A stretch of 64,000 nucleotides of DNA, taken from contig NZ_JACDXU010000002.1 in the NCBI RefSeq assembly GCF_020539485.1, positions 310,001 through 374,000 of the forward strand, given 5' to 3'. Of this stretch, positions 9,131 to 18,633 are shown piece by piece. The translations under genes were made by a program, and so were the position numbers. The stretch is from Fulverythrobacter ferritrahens (GTDB lineage: Bacteria > Pseudomonadota > Alphaproteobacteria > Sphingomonadales > Sphingomonadaceae). Each line of letters begins with the position of its first letter. Position 1 is the stretch's first letter. Under the pieces are notes generated by a model that made no database searches, had not been told where the DNA came from, and saw nothing but the letters and a program-made list of their open reading frames with translations.

Positions 9131-9178
9131 GCGACATTTTGCGACAAAATTGCCCTCTCCCGGCATAAAGGCGCGACA
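9131..9178 (+). promoter_or_regulatory. Three phased GCGACA direct repeats ahead of the EF-hand operon
   Basis: GCGACA occurs at 9131, 9141 and 9173: spacings of 10 and 32 bases, about one and three helical turns. A possible -35 (TTGCGA, 9139-9144) overlaps the second copy, with a poor -10-like CATAAA at 9164. Direct repeats spaced about 10 bases are typical binding sites of OmpR-family regulators, and the operon downstream encodes one. That it is the operator is inference. Confidence 0.4.
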
Positions 9179-9204
9179 AGCGGGGAGTAGAACGGGGTTC
9201 ATGG

Positions 9205-9250
9205 ACTGCGGGGCCTTTTCAGTCCCCTCCCTCCCACGGGGCCCCGCAGT
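9205..9250 (+). promoter_or_regulatory. Stable hairpin in the leader of the EF-hand gene
   Basis: ACTGCGGGGCC (9205-9215) and GGCCCCGCAGT (9240-9250) form a perfect 11-base-pair stem with a 24-base pyrimidine-rich loop. A second small stem, CCGA-CTTT-TCGG, follows before the ribosome site. There is no T-run after the large stem, so it is not an obvious terminator; it may stabilise or control the leader. Confidence 0.55.
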
Positions 9251-9288
9251 TCCTCTGTTCCGACTTTTCGGACTATGGAGCCCCTGCG

Positions 9289-9963
9289 ATGCGCAAATTT
9301 ACCCTCGTCCTTTCGGCGGCGGCCCTGGCAATTACCGGCGCTGCTCTTGTTCAGCCCGCAACCGCCCAGCCGGGCGCCGGCCAGTCCGACGATGCCCAGA
9401 CCCGTTCGGCCCGGACCCCACCCACTCGCGCCGATGTTGCAAAGCATGCCGATGACATGTTCACCCGGATGGACGTCAACAAGGACGGCAAAATCGATGC
9501 AAAGGATCGCGAAGCTCGCGGGGCCGAACGCTTCGCCCAGCTCGACAAGGACGGCAACGGCCAGCTGAGCCGCCAGGAATTCTCCGCCGCCCGCCCCGGC
9601 GGCCCTGAAGGCCGAGGCATGCGCGGCCCCGGTGGCCCCCGCATGGGCATGGATCATCATGGCCGCGATGGCTCGCCTCCGCCCTCTGCCGGTGAAGGTG
9701 GAAAGCCCGATGGCAAGCGCGACGGCAAGCGTATGGGCAAGAGAATGGGCTTTGCCGGCCCCGGCCCGATGATGGACCGGATGGCTGTCGACGCCAACAA
9801 GGACGGCGCGATCTCCCGCGAGGAATTCAATACCGCTGCCCTTGCCCGCTTCGACAAGGCGGATAGCGATGGCGACGGCACGATTTCCCGGGCAGAACGC
9901 AAGGAAAGCAAGGCCGCGCGGCGCGACATGCGCGGGGCACCGGACAGCCGACCGGCCAATTGA
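9289..9963 (+). CDS. Periplasmic EF-hand calcium-binding protein
   Basis: A 224-residue exported protein with a signal peptide (MRKFT, hydrophobic core, cleavage near TAQPG). Four EF-hand loops can be read: DVNKDGKIDAKD near residue 63, DKDGNGQLSRQE near 85, DANKDGAISREE near 166 and DSDGDGTISRAE near 190. Between the two pairs lies a low-complexity Gly/Pro/Met/His/Lys linker. It probably binds calcium in the periplasm. It is the first gene of a unit with the response regulator (19 bases downstream) and histidine kinase, which suggests that it either feeds this two-component system or is one of its targets. Phased GCGACA repeats and a leader hairpin lie upstream. Confidence 0.9.
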   Translation: MRKFTLVLSAAALAITGAALVQPATAQPGAGQSDDAQTRSARTPPTRADVAKHADDMFTRMDVNKDGKIDAKDREARGAERFAQLDKDGNGQLSRQEFSAARPGGPEGRGMRGPGGPRMGMDHHGRDGSPPPSAGEGGKPDGKRDGKRMGKRMGFAGPGPMMDRMAVDANKDGAISREEFNTAALARFDKADSDGDGTISRAERKESKAARRDMRGAPDSRPAN

Positions 9964-9982
9964 GCCAATGAAAGGGGGCGAA

Positions 9983-10726
9983 ATGACCAGCGAGAATGCG
10001 GCACCCACCCGCATCCTGCTTGTGGATGACGAACCGGCCCTGCGCGAACCCCTGGCGGAATATCTCATCCGCCAGGGCTTTGCCGTTACGCAGGCCGCCA
10101 GCGCGGCAGAGGCGCGCACCGTCCTGCTCAACCAGACCCCCGATCTCGCCTTGCTGGACATCATGATGCCCGGCGAGGACGGGCTTTCGCTCTGTCGCCA
10201 TCTGACCGAGGCGAAGGAGCTGCCCGTCATCCTGCTGACCGCCAAGGGCGAAGCGATGGACCGTATCGTCGGGCTGGAAATCGGCGCCGACGATTATGTG
10301 GTGAAACCCTTCGAGCCGCGCGAGCTGGTCGCCCGGATCAGGAGCGTGCTGCGCCGCGCCGTGCGCAGCGGCCCTGCCCCGCAGGAAGATGCGCTGTATG
10401 AGTTCGAAGGCTGGCAGCTCGATCCTGTCAAGCGCCGGCTGACCGATCCGCAAGGGGTGGTGATCCCCATTTCCTCCGCCGAATTCCGCCTGCTGGTGGC
10501 CTTCCTCGATCATCCCCGTCAGGTGATGGATCGTGACCGGCTGCTGGACATGGTGCAGGGGCGCGAGGCCCATCTGTTCGACCGTGCGGTAGACAATCAG
10601 GTCAGCCGCCTGAGGCGCAAGATCGAGGATGAGGCGCGCGAACCGCGCCTGATCCAGACGGTGCGCGGCGGCGGCTATGTGCTGGCGGCCGATGTGCGGC
10701 GCACTCTGCCGGGGGCGAATGCGTGA
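9983..10726 (+). CDS. OmpR/PhoB-family response regulator
   Basis: A 247-residue transcription factor. The receiver domain has the acidic pocket DDEP near residue 13, the phospho-accepting Asp in LLDIMMPGEDG near 59, Thr in LLTAKG near 84 and Lys in VVKPFEP near 107. The C-terminal winged helix carries the family signature DNQVSRLRRKIE and RGGGYVL. I chose ATG 9983 because AAAGGGGG stands about five bases upstream; the open frame extends back to 9842, inside the EF-hand gene. It overlaps the kinase gene by four bases (GTGA), the usual arrangement of a cognate pair. Confidence 0.93.
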   Translation: MTSENAAPTRILLVDDEPALREPLAEYLIRQGFAVTQAASAAEARTVLLNQTPDLALLDIMMPGEDGLSLCRHLTEAKELPVILLTAKGEAMDRIVGLEIGADDYVVKPFEPRELVARIRSVLRRAVRSGPAPQEDALYEFEGWQLDPVKRRLTDPQGVVIPISSAEFRLLVAFLDHPRQVMDRDRLLDMVQGREAHLFDRAVDNQVSRLRRKIEDEAREPRLIQTVRGGGYVLAADVRRTLPGANA

Positions 10727-12222
10727 AGCTGCGCTTCTTCCCCCGCAGCCTGCTGGGCCAGATGCTGCTCGCCGTGGCGGCGGCCCTGCTGGTGGCGCAG
10801 GCCTTTTCCGCCGCGCTGCTGTATCGCGCATCGGAACAGCGCCGCCAGATCGGCGTGGCCAATGGCCTGGCCTTCCAGCTCGTTTCCGAACCGCGCTTCG
10901 ATTATCGGGAGGCCGGGCCCAACCGCCCGCCATCCTCTCACTCACCCTCTCCCACACCGCCTGATTCTGCCGAAACCCGCCATCCGCTGCCGCAGATGGC
11001 TGTTCCGCCCGAGGCGGGCGAGGAACGGGAACGGCCCCGCCGCTGGCAACGCCTGCGGGTGGAGCACACCGCCGTCAGCCCGCTGCGCTCCGGCGAAGTG
11101 CGTGACACCAATCGCGAGACATTGCTGCGGGAGATTCTGGCTGGGCAGGGCATCGAACCGGCCGAGCTGGTGGTGACCAACCGCGCGGTGAGCGACGATC
11201 CCTATGTGCAGCAGCGCCTGCAGGAGACGGAAAAGTGGCGTGGACGGCCCGACTGGGTCGATCGGGGACTGATCGTGGCCGGGCTGCTGCGCAAGGGCGA
11301 GAAGGAATGGACCGTCGCCCGCATGCCCCATCCGGCGCGGGAACCCGGTGCGTTGGGCGGGATCATCGCCCAGACCATGATCATCTACGTCATGCTGGTG
11401 GGCGGCCTTGCCTTGCTGCTGCGTCGCATAACCCGTCCGCTGGCGGCACTGACCCGGCGGATGGAGCAATTCGCCCGCACGCGGGAAACCGACGGCCAGC
11501 TGGAGCCTGCCGGGCCGGAAGACACGCGCCGCCTGATCGAGGCGCATAATGAAATGGAAGGCCGCATCGCCGCCCTGCTGGACGAGAAGGACGTGATGCT
11601 CGGCGCGATAGGCCACGATCTGAAGACCCCGCTGGCCGCCTTGCGCGTACGTATCGAATCGGTCGAAGACCCGGTGGAGCGTGGGCGCATGGCCGGCACG
11701 ATCGAGGACATCACCCGCACGCTGGACGACATTCTCTCCCTCGCCCGGGTAGGCCGCCCTTCGGACCAGCCGGAAAATACCGACCTTGCCGCCCTCACCG
11801 CTTCGGTGGTGGAGGAGTTCGAGGATATGGGCGAGGATGTGGAATTCGGCGAGGGCGGGCGCCTGCCCGCCCTGATCCGCGCAACCTGGCTGCGCCGCGC
11901 CCTGCGCAATCTCGTTGCCAATGCGCTGCGCTATGGCGGGGGCAAGGCCCGCGTTTCCCTGCGGCGGGAAGGCAATATGGCCGTGCTGCGCGTGGATGAT
12001 GACGGGCCGGGCATTCCTGACCATGAACTCGGCGCAATGCTCGAACCCTTCCGCCGGGGCGAAGCCTCGCGCAGCCGCGAAACGGGCGGCGCGGGGCTGG
12101 GCCTGACGCTGGCCCGCGCGATTGCCGAACAGCATGGCGGCAGCCTGCGCATCGCCAATCGCCACCACGCCGATGGCACGGTGGCGGGCCTCACTGCCGA
12201 AATCCGCGTGCCCATCGGCTGA
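10723..12222 (+). CDS. Two-component sensor histidine kinase
   Basis: A 499-residue inner-membrane kinase starting with GTG overlapped by the regulator's stop. The order is: an N-terminal membrane segment (about 8-28), a periplasmic part of about 190 residues with a Pro/Ser/His-rich low-complexity stretch near 65-90, a second membrane segment near 218-236, and HAMP. The H-box is GHDLKTPLAALR near 298, the N-box NLVANALRYGG near 396, G1 DDGPGIPDHE near 425 and G2 GGAGLGLTLA near 455. It probably phosphorylates the adjacent OmpR-type regulator. The periplasmic part has no recognised ligand domain; the EF-hand protein made from the same unit is a plausible partner (inference). Confidence 0.92.
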   Translation: MKLRFFPRSLLGQMLLAVAAALLVAQAFSAALLYRASEQRRQIGVANGLAFQLVSEPRFDYREAGPNRPPSSHSPSPTPPDSAETRHPLPQMAVPPEAGEERERPRRWQRLRVEHTAVSPLRSGEVRDTNRETLLREILAGQGIEPAELVVTNRAVSDDPYVQQRLQETEKWRGRPDWVDRGLIVAGLLRKGEKEWTVARMPHPAREPGALGGIIAQTMIIYVMLVGGLALLLRRITRPLAALTRRMEQFARTRETDGQLEPAGPEDTRRLIEAHNEMEGRIAALLDEKDVMLGAIGHDLKTPLAALRVRIESVEDPVERGRMAGTIEDITRTLDDILSLARVGRPSDQPENTDLAALTASVVEEFEDMGEDVEFGEGGRLPALIRATWLRRALRNLVANALRYGGGKARVSLRREGNMAVLRVDDDGPGIPDHELGAMLEPFRRGEASRSRETGGAGLGLTLARAIAEQHGGSLRIANRHHADGTVAGLTAEIRVPIG

Positions 12223-12256
12223 GGCCGGAAGGACACGCGGGGGAAAGCCGCCGGCG

Positions 12257-14947
12257 TTACTTGGCGGTCAGCACTGCCTTGCGCGCCGCCGCGCCGCGCG
12301 CTGCCACCAGCGCATCGCAATCGCGCACTTCCTCCATCGTCCGGGCGAAGGGCAGCTGCGCCGGGGTTCCGGCGACCAGATCGTTGAACTGGCCCTCGAA
12401 TTCCGTCGCCCGCTTGGCCGAGCAGAAGCCCGAGAGCATTCCGGGTAGCGACTGGGTGACGAAGATGCCGCCCATCTGGGCCACCAGCTTGCTGTAATTG
12501 GTGTGCAGCCAGTCTGCGCCGAAATCGCGCGTCTGTTCATGGCGCAGCACATTGCCGATCAGGCGCAGCCGCTCCGTGGGGCGCAGGCGCGGGTCGTTGA
12601 ATTCGGTGAGCAGCCATTGCGCGATCTTGCGATCGCCCTTCTGCGCCAGCGCGCCCAGCGCCGCCGGGCGGAACACCGGGTCTTGCGAATCGAGCGCGCG
12701 GTTCGCCAGTTCCTTCACTCGCGCCAGATCGCCCTGTTCGATATAGATATTGAGCCCGTCGGACAGGAAGGCCTGGTCGAGCGCATTCTGATCGCCGCCG
12801 AGATATTCCAGCGCGGCCTTGAGCAGCACCGAGCGGACACCGGCATCATGGGCCTGGAAGGCCATGCGGGAAACCAGCCGGTCGCGCATCTCGCTTTCTT
12901 CGGGATCGGCCCCGGCATAGGCGCCGCGCCGGGGATCGAAGCCCATGTTCTTCAGCTGCTTGCCGTAAAGCCGGCTCACCAGCTTGCGGAAGGCGGTTTC
13001 GGACTTGCCTTCCAGCATCCCGCCCATGTCGAGCAGGCCAAGCGTGGAACCGGCTTCGGCATAGGCATAGGAATCGGGATTGGCGGCAAGCTTGCGGGTG
13101 AGGGCGATCAGCTGCGCGGGCTGCGCGCGCCCGGCCAGGAAGCTTGCCCGCAGGCTGTCGGCCACGGCCTGCGCCTCGCCGCCTTTCAGCCTGTCGGCAG
13201 TGGCGATCAGCCTGTCCCATTCCGCAGCGGGCAGTTCGAAGCGGTAATAGCCCGTGCCCCCGGCATTGGGCAGCAGCGCCCCTTCGCCCTGCAGGGTGAA
13301 GGGCATGCTGTCTCCCGCCAGAAGCTGACACTCGCGGTCCTGCCCCTCCTGCGCTGCCGGGCCTACGCGCCGCATGCACAGCGGAACCTGCCATTCGACA
13401 TCCGGCCCCCGGCTGCCGAAGCGGACATAGCGGGTCTGGTTGACCTTGTAATTGCCGTCCGAGCCCCGGACCGTGACGAGCGGCACGCCCTGTTGTTCCA
13501 CAAAGCTCTTCATCGCCGGAACGATGCGCGGATCGCCTGCCGCCTCGGCCAGCGCACCGAAGAAATCGTCGCCCGTGGCATTGCCGAAGGCATGGCCGGA
13601 AAGGTGCCGGTGAACGCCCGCGCGGAATTTCTCCTCGCCCATGAAGGCGGCGAACATCGCGATGACATGGCCGCCCTTGCCATAAGTGATGCTGTCAAAG
13701 GCGGCATCGATCTGGCCATTGGCCAGGATCGGCTCGCGGATCGGGCGGCCCGCCACCAGCGCATCGGTGTCCATCGCCTCGAACCCTTCGCCCAGCGCGC
13801 CTTCCCAAACGCGCAGGTCCGGCCGCCATTTGTCGGCGATGTAATAGCCCACCCAGTTCGCGAAGCTCTCGTTCAGCCAGAGATCGTCCCACCAGGCGGG
13901 CGTCACCAGATCACCGAACCATTGGTGGCCCAGTTCATGCGCCATCACCATGCCCGCCACGCGCTTGGCGGAAACGGGCGCGCCTTCATCCAGCATGATG
14001 ATGCGATCGGCATAGAGCACGGCGCCCGCATTCTCCATCGCGCCGGGCATGATCGGCGAGGTGATCTGGTCCAGCTTCTCGAAGGGATAGGGAATGCCGA
14101 AATAGCCTTCCAGCAGCGGCACGATCCGCGCCGTGGCATCCAGCGGGAAGGCGCTCTGTCCGGCATTCTGCGGCGTGGTGATGATCCGCTGGGCCAGCGG
14201 GGCGGGCCGTTCGGGCGTGGCGGGAATAGTGCCTTCCGCCACGCTGAAGGGCCCCACCATGAAGGCCACCAGATAGGTCGGCAGCGGCTTGGTGGTGGCA
14301 TAATGATGCACGTCCCACTCGCCCTCGGTGGTTGTGGAAACCTCCGGCGTGTTGGTTACGGCCACCAGCCCGCGCGGCGTGCGCAGCGTGGTGGTGAAGG
14401 GCACCTTGAAGCCCGGCTCGTCGAAAGAGGGGAAGGCCTGCCGCGCGTCGATCGATTCGAACTGGGTCCAGGCGAACCACTGATCGCCTACCTTGGTGCG
14501 GAAGATGCCTGCGGGCCCTTCATTGAACGGGTGGCTATAGGCGAAGTCCAGCACGGCCTTGCCCGCCGGAAGCTGCTCGGCAAATACCAGCCGGCCAACG
14601 CCCGTTTCGTCCAGCTGGGTCCAGCGGCCCTGATAGGTCTTGCCGCCGATGGTCGCCGTGGCGGAACTCATGACGAGGCCAAGGCCATGCAGATCGATAT
14701 AGGTGGCAGGCCGTGCGATCGTGACGTCGATCGAACTGCGGCCCGAATAGCTGTCGCTTGCCGGATCGATCGTCAGGTCCAGCCGATAGGCCGAAGGCAC
14801 AACCGCATCGCTCAGCCGCCCGGCAGGCACCGGGCCCAGCGCCTCTACTGCCGCCACATCCTCCGGCTTGTCCTGAGCCATGGCAGGCTGGGCCGCGCAG
14901 GCAAGGGCGGAAACGAGGAATGAAGCGGCAAGCAATCTGGCGCGCAT
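12257..14947 (-). CDS. M1-family zinc aminopeptidase, exported
   Basis: An 896-residue aminopeptidase with a signal peptide (MRARLLAASF, cleavage near AMAQD), so probably periplasmic. The substrate motif GAMENAG is near residue 302, the zinc site HELGHQW near 336 and its third ligand Glu in NESFANW near 358. The C-terminal half is the long helical ERAP1-like domain. It is not the cytoplasmic E. coli PepN type; it resembles the puromycin-sensitive/ERAP branch found widely in sphingomonads. It lies tail-to-tail with the histidine kinase, with 34 bases between. Confidence 0.92.
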   Translation of the reverse strand: MRARLLAASFLVSALACAAQPAMAQDKPEDVAAVEALGPVPAGRLSDAVVPSAYRLDLTIDPASDSYSGRSSIDVTIARPATYIDLHGLGLVMSSATATIGGKTYQGRWTQLDETGVGRLVFAEQLPAGKAVLDFAYSHPFNEGPAGIFRTKVGDQWFAWTQFESIDARQAFPSFDEPGFKVPFTTTLRTPRGLVAVTNTPEVSTTTEGEWDVHHYATTKPLPTYLVAFMVGPFSVAEGTIPATPERPAPLAQRIITTPQNAGQSAFPLDATARIVPLLEGYFGIPYPFEKLDQITSPIMPGAMENAGAVLYADRIIMLDEGAPVSAKRVAGMVMAHELGHQWFGDLVTPAWWDDLWLNESFANWVGYYIADKWRPDLRVWEGALGEGFEAMDTDALVAGRPIREPILANGQIDAAFDSITYGKGGHVIAMFAAFMGEEKFRAGVHRHLSGHAFGNATGDDFFGALAEAAGDPRIVPAMKSFVEQQGVPLVTVRGSDGNYKVNQTRYVRFGSRGPDVEWQVPLCMRRVGPAAQEGQDRECQLLAGDSMPFTLQGEGALLPNAGGTGYYRFELPAAEWDRLIATADRLKGGEAQAVADSLRASFLAGRAQPAQLIALTRKLAANPDSYAYAEAGSTLGLLDMGGMLEGKSETAFRKLVSRLYGKQLKNMGFDPRRGAYAGADPEESEMRDRLVSRMAFQAHDAGVRSVLLKAALEYLGGDQNALDQAFLSDGLNIYIEQGDLARVKELANRALDSQDPVFRPAALGALAQKGDRKIAQWLLTEFNDPRLRPTERLRLIGNVLRHEQTRDFGADWLHTNYSKLVAQMGGIFVTQSLPGMLSGFCSAKRATEFEGQFNDLVAGTPAQLPFARTMEEVRDCDALVAARGAAARKAVLTAK

Positions 14948-15073
14948 GAGGGGCCTTTCCGACGTGGAGGGGGAACGCCTTCTGCCTCACCGCAAAAGGA
15001 ATGCGATTTCAACCGTAACTTTCAGTAAATGGCGTGAGGGATCGACGAAGGACATATCACAAATGAACCACTC

Positions 15074-15090
15074 CCGCTCAGGCTGAGCGG
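15074..15090. terminator. 17-base palindrome between the M1 peptidase and HerA-like genes
   Basis: CCGCTCAG and CTGAGCGG flank a single G, a perfect 8-base-pair inverted repeat. It stands 3' of the HerA-like gene and about 125 bases upstream of the M1 start, both on the minus strand. There is no T-run. It could be a weak terminator or an operator. Confidence 0.35.
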
Positions 15091-15121
15091 ATGTAGACAG
15101 TTACGGCGAACCTGCGTTGTC

Positions 15122-16708
15122 TCACCGCATCAGCCCGCCAATCAGATTGCGCACGAAACGCCCCGCGAGCGGCCCGGCCAGATCCGTGGCGATAGAGCCG
15201 GCCGCTGCGGTCACGCCGGTTTTCATCGGATCGGCGCGGGATTTGCGGCCCGTCATGGTCGCGGCGGCGATGCTGGCCGCCGATCCGGCCACGGCGCCGG
15301 TCGCGCGCTTGGTGGCCTTGCCGAAGATCGTGCCCCAGATGGAGGTGCTGGTACGTTCCCGCCGGTTCACTTCCTCCTCGCCCTTTTCGGCGACTTCCTG
15401 CGCGGTGGCGGCGGCATCGGCGGCCTTTTGCGCCAGCACTTCCTCCGCGCTCTCACGGTCGATCCGCTCGTCATATTTCCCGTCCACCGGGCTGATCGAG
15501 CGGATGATCGCGCGTTCCTTTTCAGTCACCGGGCCCAGGCGGGAGCGGGGCGGCTTCACCAGCGTGCGTTGCACCACCGATGGGGCGCCATCTTCCATCA
15601 GGGTGGAAACCAGCGCCTCGCCCACTTTCAGTTCGGTGATCGCCTGCGCCACATCCAGATCGGGATTGATGCGGAAGGTCTCGGCCGCGGCCCTGATCGC
15701 CTTCTGGTCGCGCGGAGTGAAGGCGCGCAGGGCGTGTTGCACCCGGTTGCCCAACTGGCCGGCCACTTCTTCGGGAATGTCGATCGGGTTCTGGGTGACG
15801 AAATAGACGCCAACGCCCTTGGAACGGATCAGGCGCACCACCTGTTCTATCTTGTCCTGCAAGGCCTTGGGCGCATCGTCGAACAGCAGGTGCGCCTCGT
15901 CGAAGAAGAACACCAGCTTCGGCTTTTCCGGATCGCCCACTTCGGGCAGCGATTCGAACAATTCGGCCAGCAGCCACAGCAGGAAGGTGGCGTAAAGCTT
16001 GGGGCTGCGCATCAATTTGTCGGCGGCCAGCACGTTGATGTAGCCGCGCCCCTGATCGTCCACTTTCAGGAAATCATTTATTTCCAGCGCTGGTTCGCCG
16101 AAGAACTGCGCCCCGCCCTGGCTGTCGAGCGTCAGCAGGGCGCGCTGGATCGTGCCCACGCTGGGCTTGGTGATGTTGCCATATTTCGCGGAAAGGGTGC
16201 CGGCATTTTCCGCCGCATAGGCCAGCATCGCCTGCAGATCCTCAAGGTCCAGCAGCAACAGACCCTGTTCGTCGGCATAGCGGAACACGATGTTCAGCAC
16301 GCCTTCCTGTGTTTCGTTGAGGTCCATAAGGCGGGCCAGCAGCAGGGGCCCCATTTCGCTGATCGTGGTGCGGATCGGGTGGCCCTGTTCGCCATAAAGA
16401 TCCCAGAAAATCGCGGGATTATCGGAATAGGCATAGTCATCCATGCCCAGTTCCTTCGCCCGAGCTTCCAGGCTGGCGGCGTTCTTGAATGTGGGCGATC
16501 CGGCCATGGAGATGCCGGCAAGGTCGCCCTTCACATCCGCCACGAAGACGGGGACGCCTTCGGCCGAGAAGCTTTCGGCAATGCCTTGCAGGGTCACCGT
16601 CTTGCCGGTGCCGGTCGCGCCCGCGATCAGCCCGTGGCGGTTGGCACGCCTCAGGCTGAGGACCTGCCTTTCGCCATTGGCGCCAAGGCCGATGAAGATG
16701 TCTCCCAT
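15122..16708 (-). CDS. HerA-like DNA-translocase ATPase, DUF853 family
   Basis: A 528-residue P-loop ATPase. Walker A is [12 protein letters not shown] near residue 30 and Walker B is [14 protein letters not shown] near 265; [12 protein letters not shown] and the arginine-containing TPRDQKA follow, as in the HerA/FtsK branch. The C-terminal 90 residues are Ala-rich and end in a glycine-zipper-like hydrophobic segment. I chose ATG 16708 (MGDIF), with AGGGAG upstream, over 16756. DUF853 proteins are widespread and poorly characterised; a role in DNA handling is inferred from HerA similarity only. No nuclease (NurA) partner is adjacent. Confidence 0.88.
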   Translation of the reverse strand: MGDIFIGLGANGERQVLSLRRANRHGLIAGATGTGKTVTLQGIAESFSAEGVPVFVADVKGDLAGISMAGSPTFKNAASLEARAKELGMDDYAYSDNPAIFWDLYGEQGHPIRTTISEMGPLLLARLMDLNETQEGVLNIVFRYADEQGLLLLDLEDLQAMLAYAAENAGTLSAKYGNITKPSVGTIQRALLTLDSQGGAQFFGEPALEINDFLKVDDQGRGYINVLAADKLMRSPKLYATFLLWLLAELFESLPEVGDPEKPKLVFFFDEAHLLFDDAPKALQDKIEQVVRLIRSKGVGVYFVTQNPIDIPEEVAGQLGNRVQHALRAFTPRDQKAIRAAAETFRINPDLDVAQAITELKVGEALVSTLMEDGAPSVVQRTLVKPPRSRLGPVTEKERAIIRSISPVDGKYDERIDRESAEEVLAQKAADAAATAQEVAEKGEEEVNRRERTSTSIWGTIFGKATKRATGAVAGSAASIAAATMTGRKSRADPMKTGVTAAAGSIATDLAGPLAGRFVRNLIGGLMR

Positions 16709-16810
16709 GGGGTATCCGGCTCCCTGAATTGCGTCCTTATGGTGATGCTGCCGCACTCGGGCGCGGTCAAGCGCTCGACTTGCGCGGGAAACTTACTAAA
16801 GCGGGGCCGC

Positions 16811-18616
16811 ATGGCCACGCGGCAACCCTTTGTCCTGTTCGATGACGCGCGCGAGCATGGTGCGAGCGACGCGCAATTGTTCGAAAACCCGCGCGCGATC
16901 TTTGTCGCGCGCCGCCCGGAGGATGTGTCCGCCGTGCTCGAAGCGGCCGAGGCCGCACGTCGCGAGCAGGGCGGAACGCTTGCCGGATATTTAGCCTATG
17001 AGGCCGGCCTTGCGCTGGAGCCCCGGCTGATGCCGCTGGCACAGGCGCGCACCGGGGCAGGCGGGCCGCTGGTCTGGCTGGCGCTGTTCGGCGATCCGCA
17101 GATAATTCCTGCCGCGGATATGCCGCGCTGGCTGGCAGAACATGCCGGGGAGGGCCCGCCGCCCTCCATCGGGCCGATGCAGCCGCAGATTTCCACCGGT
17201 GCCTATATCGAGCAGTTCAATCGGCTGCAGGACGCGATTCAGGCCGGCGATATCTATCAGGCCAATTTCACCATGCAGCTTTCAGGCTCCACGCGGGGCG
17301 ATCCGCTGGCGCTCTATGCCGCGATTCGCCCCTCGGCCAATGCCGGTTATGGCGGGGTCATCTTCGACGGGTCGCACTGGCTGCTGTCGTTCAGCCCGGA
17401 ACTGTTCTTCAGCCTGAAGGGCGATGCCGCCCGCTGCAAGCCGATGAAGGGCACTCGCCCGCGCGGGCGTGACGCGGCGGAGGATGCCGCTTTGGCCGAA
17501 GAACTGGCCGCTTCGGTGAAGGATCGGGCCGAAAACCTGATGATCGTGGACCTGATGCGCAACGATGTCAGCCGCGTGGCTCTGGCAGGCACGGTGCGGG
17601 TGGAGCGGCCTTTCCAGGTCGAAACCTATCCCACGGTCCATACCATGACCACTACGGTTTGCGCGCAGCTGCAGCCCGGGCTGGGCGCGATGGACATGAT
17701 CCGCGCGCTGTTCCCTTGCGGTTCGATCACCGGCGCGCCCAAGATCCGCGCAATGGAACTGATCGATGAGACGGAGCGCGATGTGCGCGGCCCCTATTGT
17801 GGCGCCATCGGCCGGATCGACGCCAATGGAGACGCTGCCTTCAACGTGGCCATCCGCACCATTCGCCTGACGCCGGAAGAAAACGGGCGCGGCACGGCGG
17901 TGATGGGCGTGGGCGGGGCGATCGTGGCTGACAGTACTGCCATGTCCGAATGGCGTGAATGTCTGGTGAAGGCCGATTTCGTGCGGCAGGCCGCCGCCGG
18001 GTTCGACCTGATCGAGACGATGGGCTTCGATCCCGAAAAGGGCATTGCGCTGCTGGAACTCCATCTGGAACGGCTGAAGGCCAGCGCCGCCGAACTGGGC
18101 TTCGCTTTTGACCGCCATGCGGCGCGCAACCAGATTCAGGCGCTGTGCTTTGAACTGGAAGAACCCGCCAAGCTGCGCCTGCTGCTGGCGCGCAGCGGGG
18201 CGACCACGCTGGAAACCGGGCCGATGCCCGCGCCGCCCGCCGGGCCGATGCGCTGCGCGCTGGTGCCGCTGCCGGTGGTCACCGGGGACTGGCGCCTGCG
18301 CCACAAATCCACTGACCGCGCCTTTTATGAAATGGCCTTCGACCTCGCGAAGCAGGCCGGCGCGAATGAGGCATTGCTGCTGCGCGATGACGGGCTGCTG
18401 ACCGAAGGCAGCTTCACCAGTATCTTTGTGGAGCGGGACGGAATCTTGCTGACTCCGCCGCTCAGGCTGGGCCTGCTGCCGGGCGTGCTGCGCCGCCATC
18501 TGATCGAGGCAGGCAAGGCGAAAGAGGCGGAGCTGACCGTGGCCGATCTGGCCGATGGCTTCCTGCTGGGCAATGCCACGCGCGGACTGATGGCCGCGCA
18601 ATTGATGGCCACGTAA
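16811..18616 (+). CDS. pabB/pabC: Fused aminodeoxychorismate synthase component I and lyase
   Basis: A 601-residue bifunctional enzyme for 4-aminobenzoate, the folate precursor. Residues to about 365 are the chorismate-binding PabB part (Lys in PMKGTRPRG near 211, GSITGAPKIRAMELID near 306, ending VGGAIVADST). From about 390 comes a class IV PLP enzyme corresponding to PabC, with the PLP Lys in RHKSTDRAFYE near 497 and LLTEGSFTSIF. ATG 16811 is the first start outside the divergent HerA-like gene; the frame happens to stay open far upstream, which is a GC-rich artefact. The glutaminase subunit PabA is not in the window. Confidence 0.93.
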   Translation: MATRQPFVLFDDAREHGASDAQLFENPRAIFVARRPEDVSAVLEAAEAARREQGGTLAGYLAYEAGLALEPRLMPLAQARTGAGGPLVWLALFGDPQIIPAADMPRWLAEHAGEGPPPSIGPMQPQISTGAYIEQFNRLQDAIQAGDIYQANFTMQLSGSTRGDPLALYAAIRPSANAGYGGVIFDGSHWLLSFSPELFFSLKGDAARCKPMKGTRPRGRDAAEDAALAEELAASVKDRAENLMIVDLMRNDVSRVALAGTVRVERPFQVETYPTVHTMTTTVCAQLQPGLGAMDMIRALFPCGSITGAPKIRAMELIDETERDVRGPYCGAIGRIDANGDAAFNVAIRTIRLTPEENGRGTAVMGVGGAIVADSTAMSEWRECLVKADFVRQAAAGFDLIETMGFDPEKGIALLELHLERLKASAAELGFAFDRHAARNQIQALCFELEEPAKLRLLLARSGATTLETGPMPAPPAGPMRCALVPLPVVTGDWRLRHKSTDRAFYEMAFDLAKQAGANEALLLRDDGLLTEGSFTSIFVERDGILLTPPLRLGLLPGVLRRHLIEAGKAKEAELTVADLADGFLLGNATRGLMAAQLMAT

Positions 18617-18633
18617 TTGATGGGGAGTGATTG

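Noticed and set aside
12503-14923. An 806-codon antisense frame over the M1 peptidase gene
   Set aside because: The minus strand encodes complete M1 motifs; the antisense product has shadow composition and no recognisable domain.
15428-16810. A 1.4-kb open extension upstream of the pabB/pabC fusion, opposite the HerA-like gene
   Set aside because: High-GC DNA leaves antisense frames open; the sequence is rich in His, Gln, Arg and Gly with no domain, while the opposite strand has clear Walker motifs.
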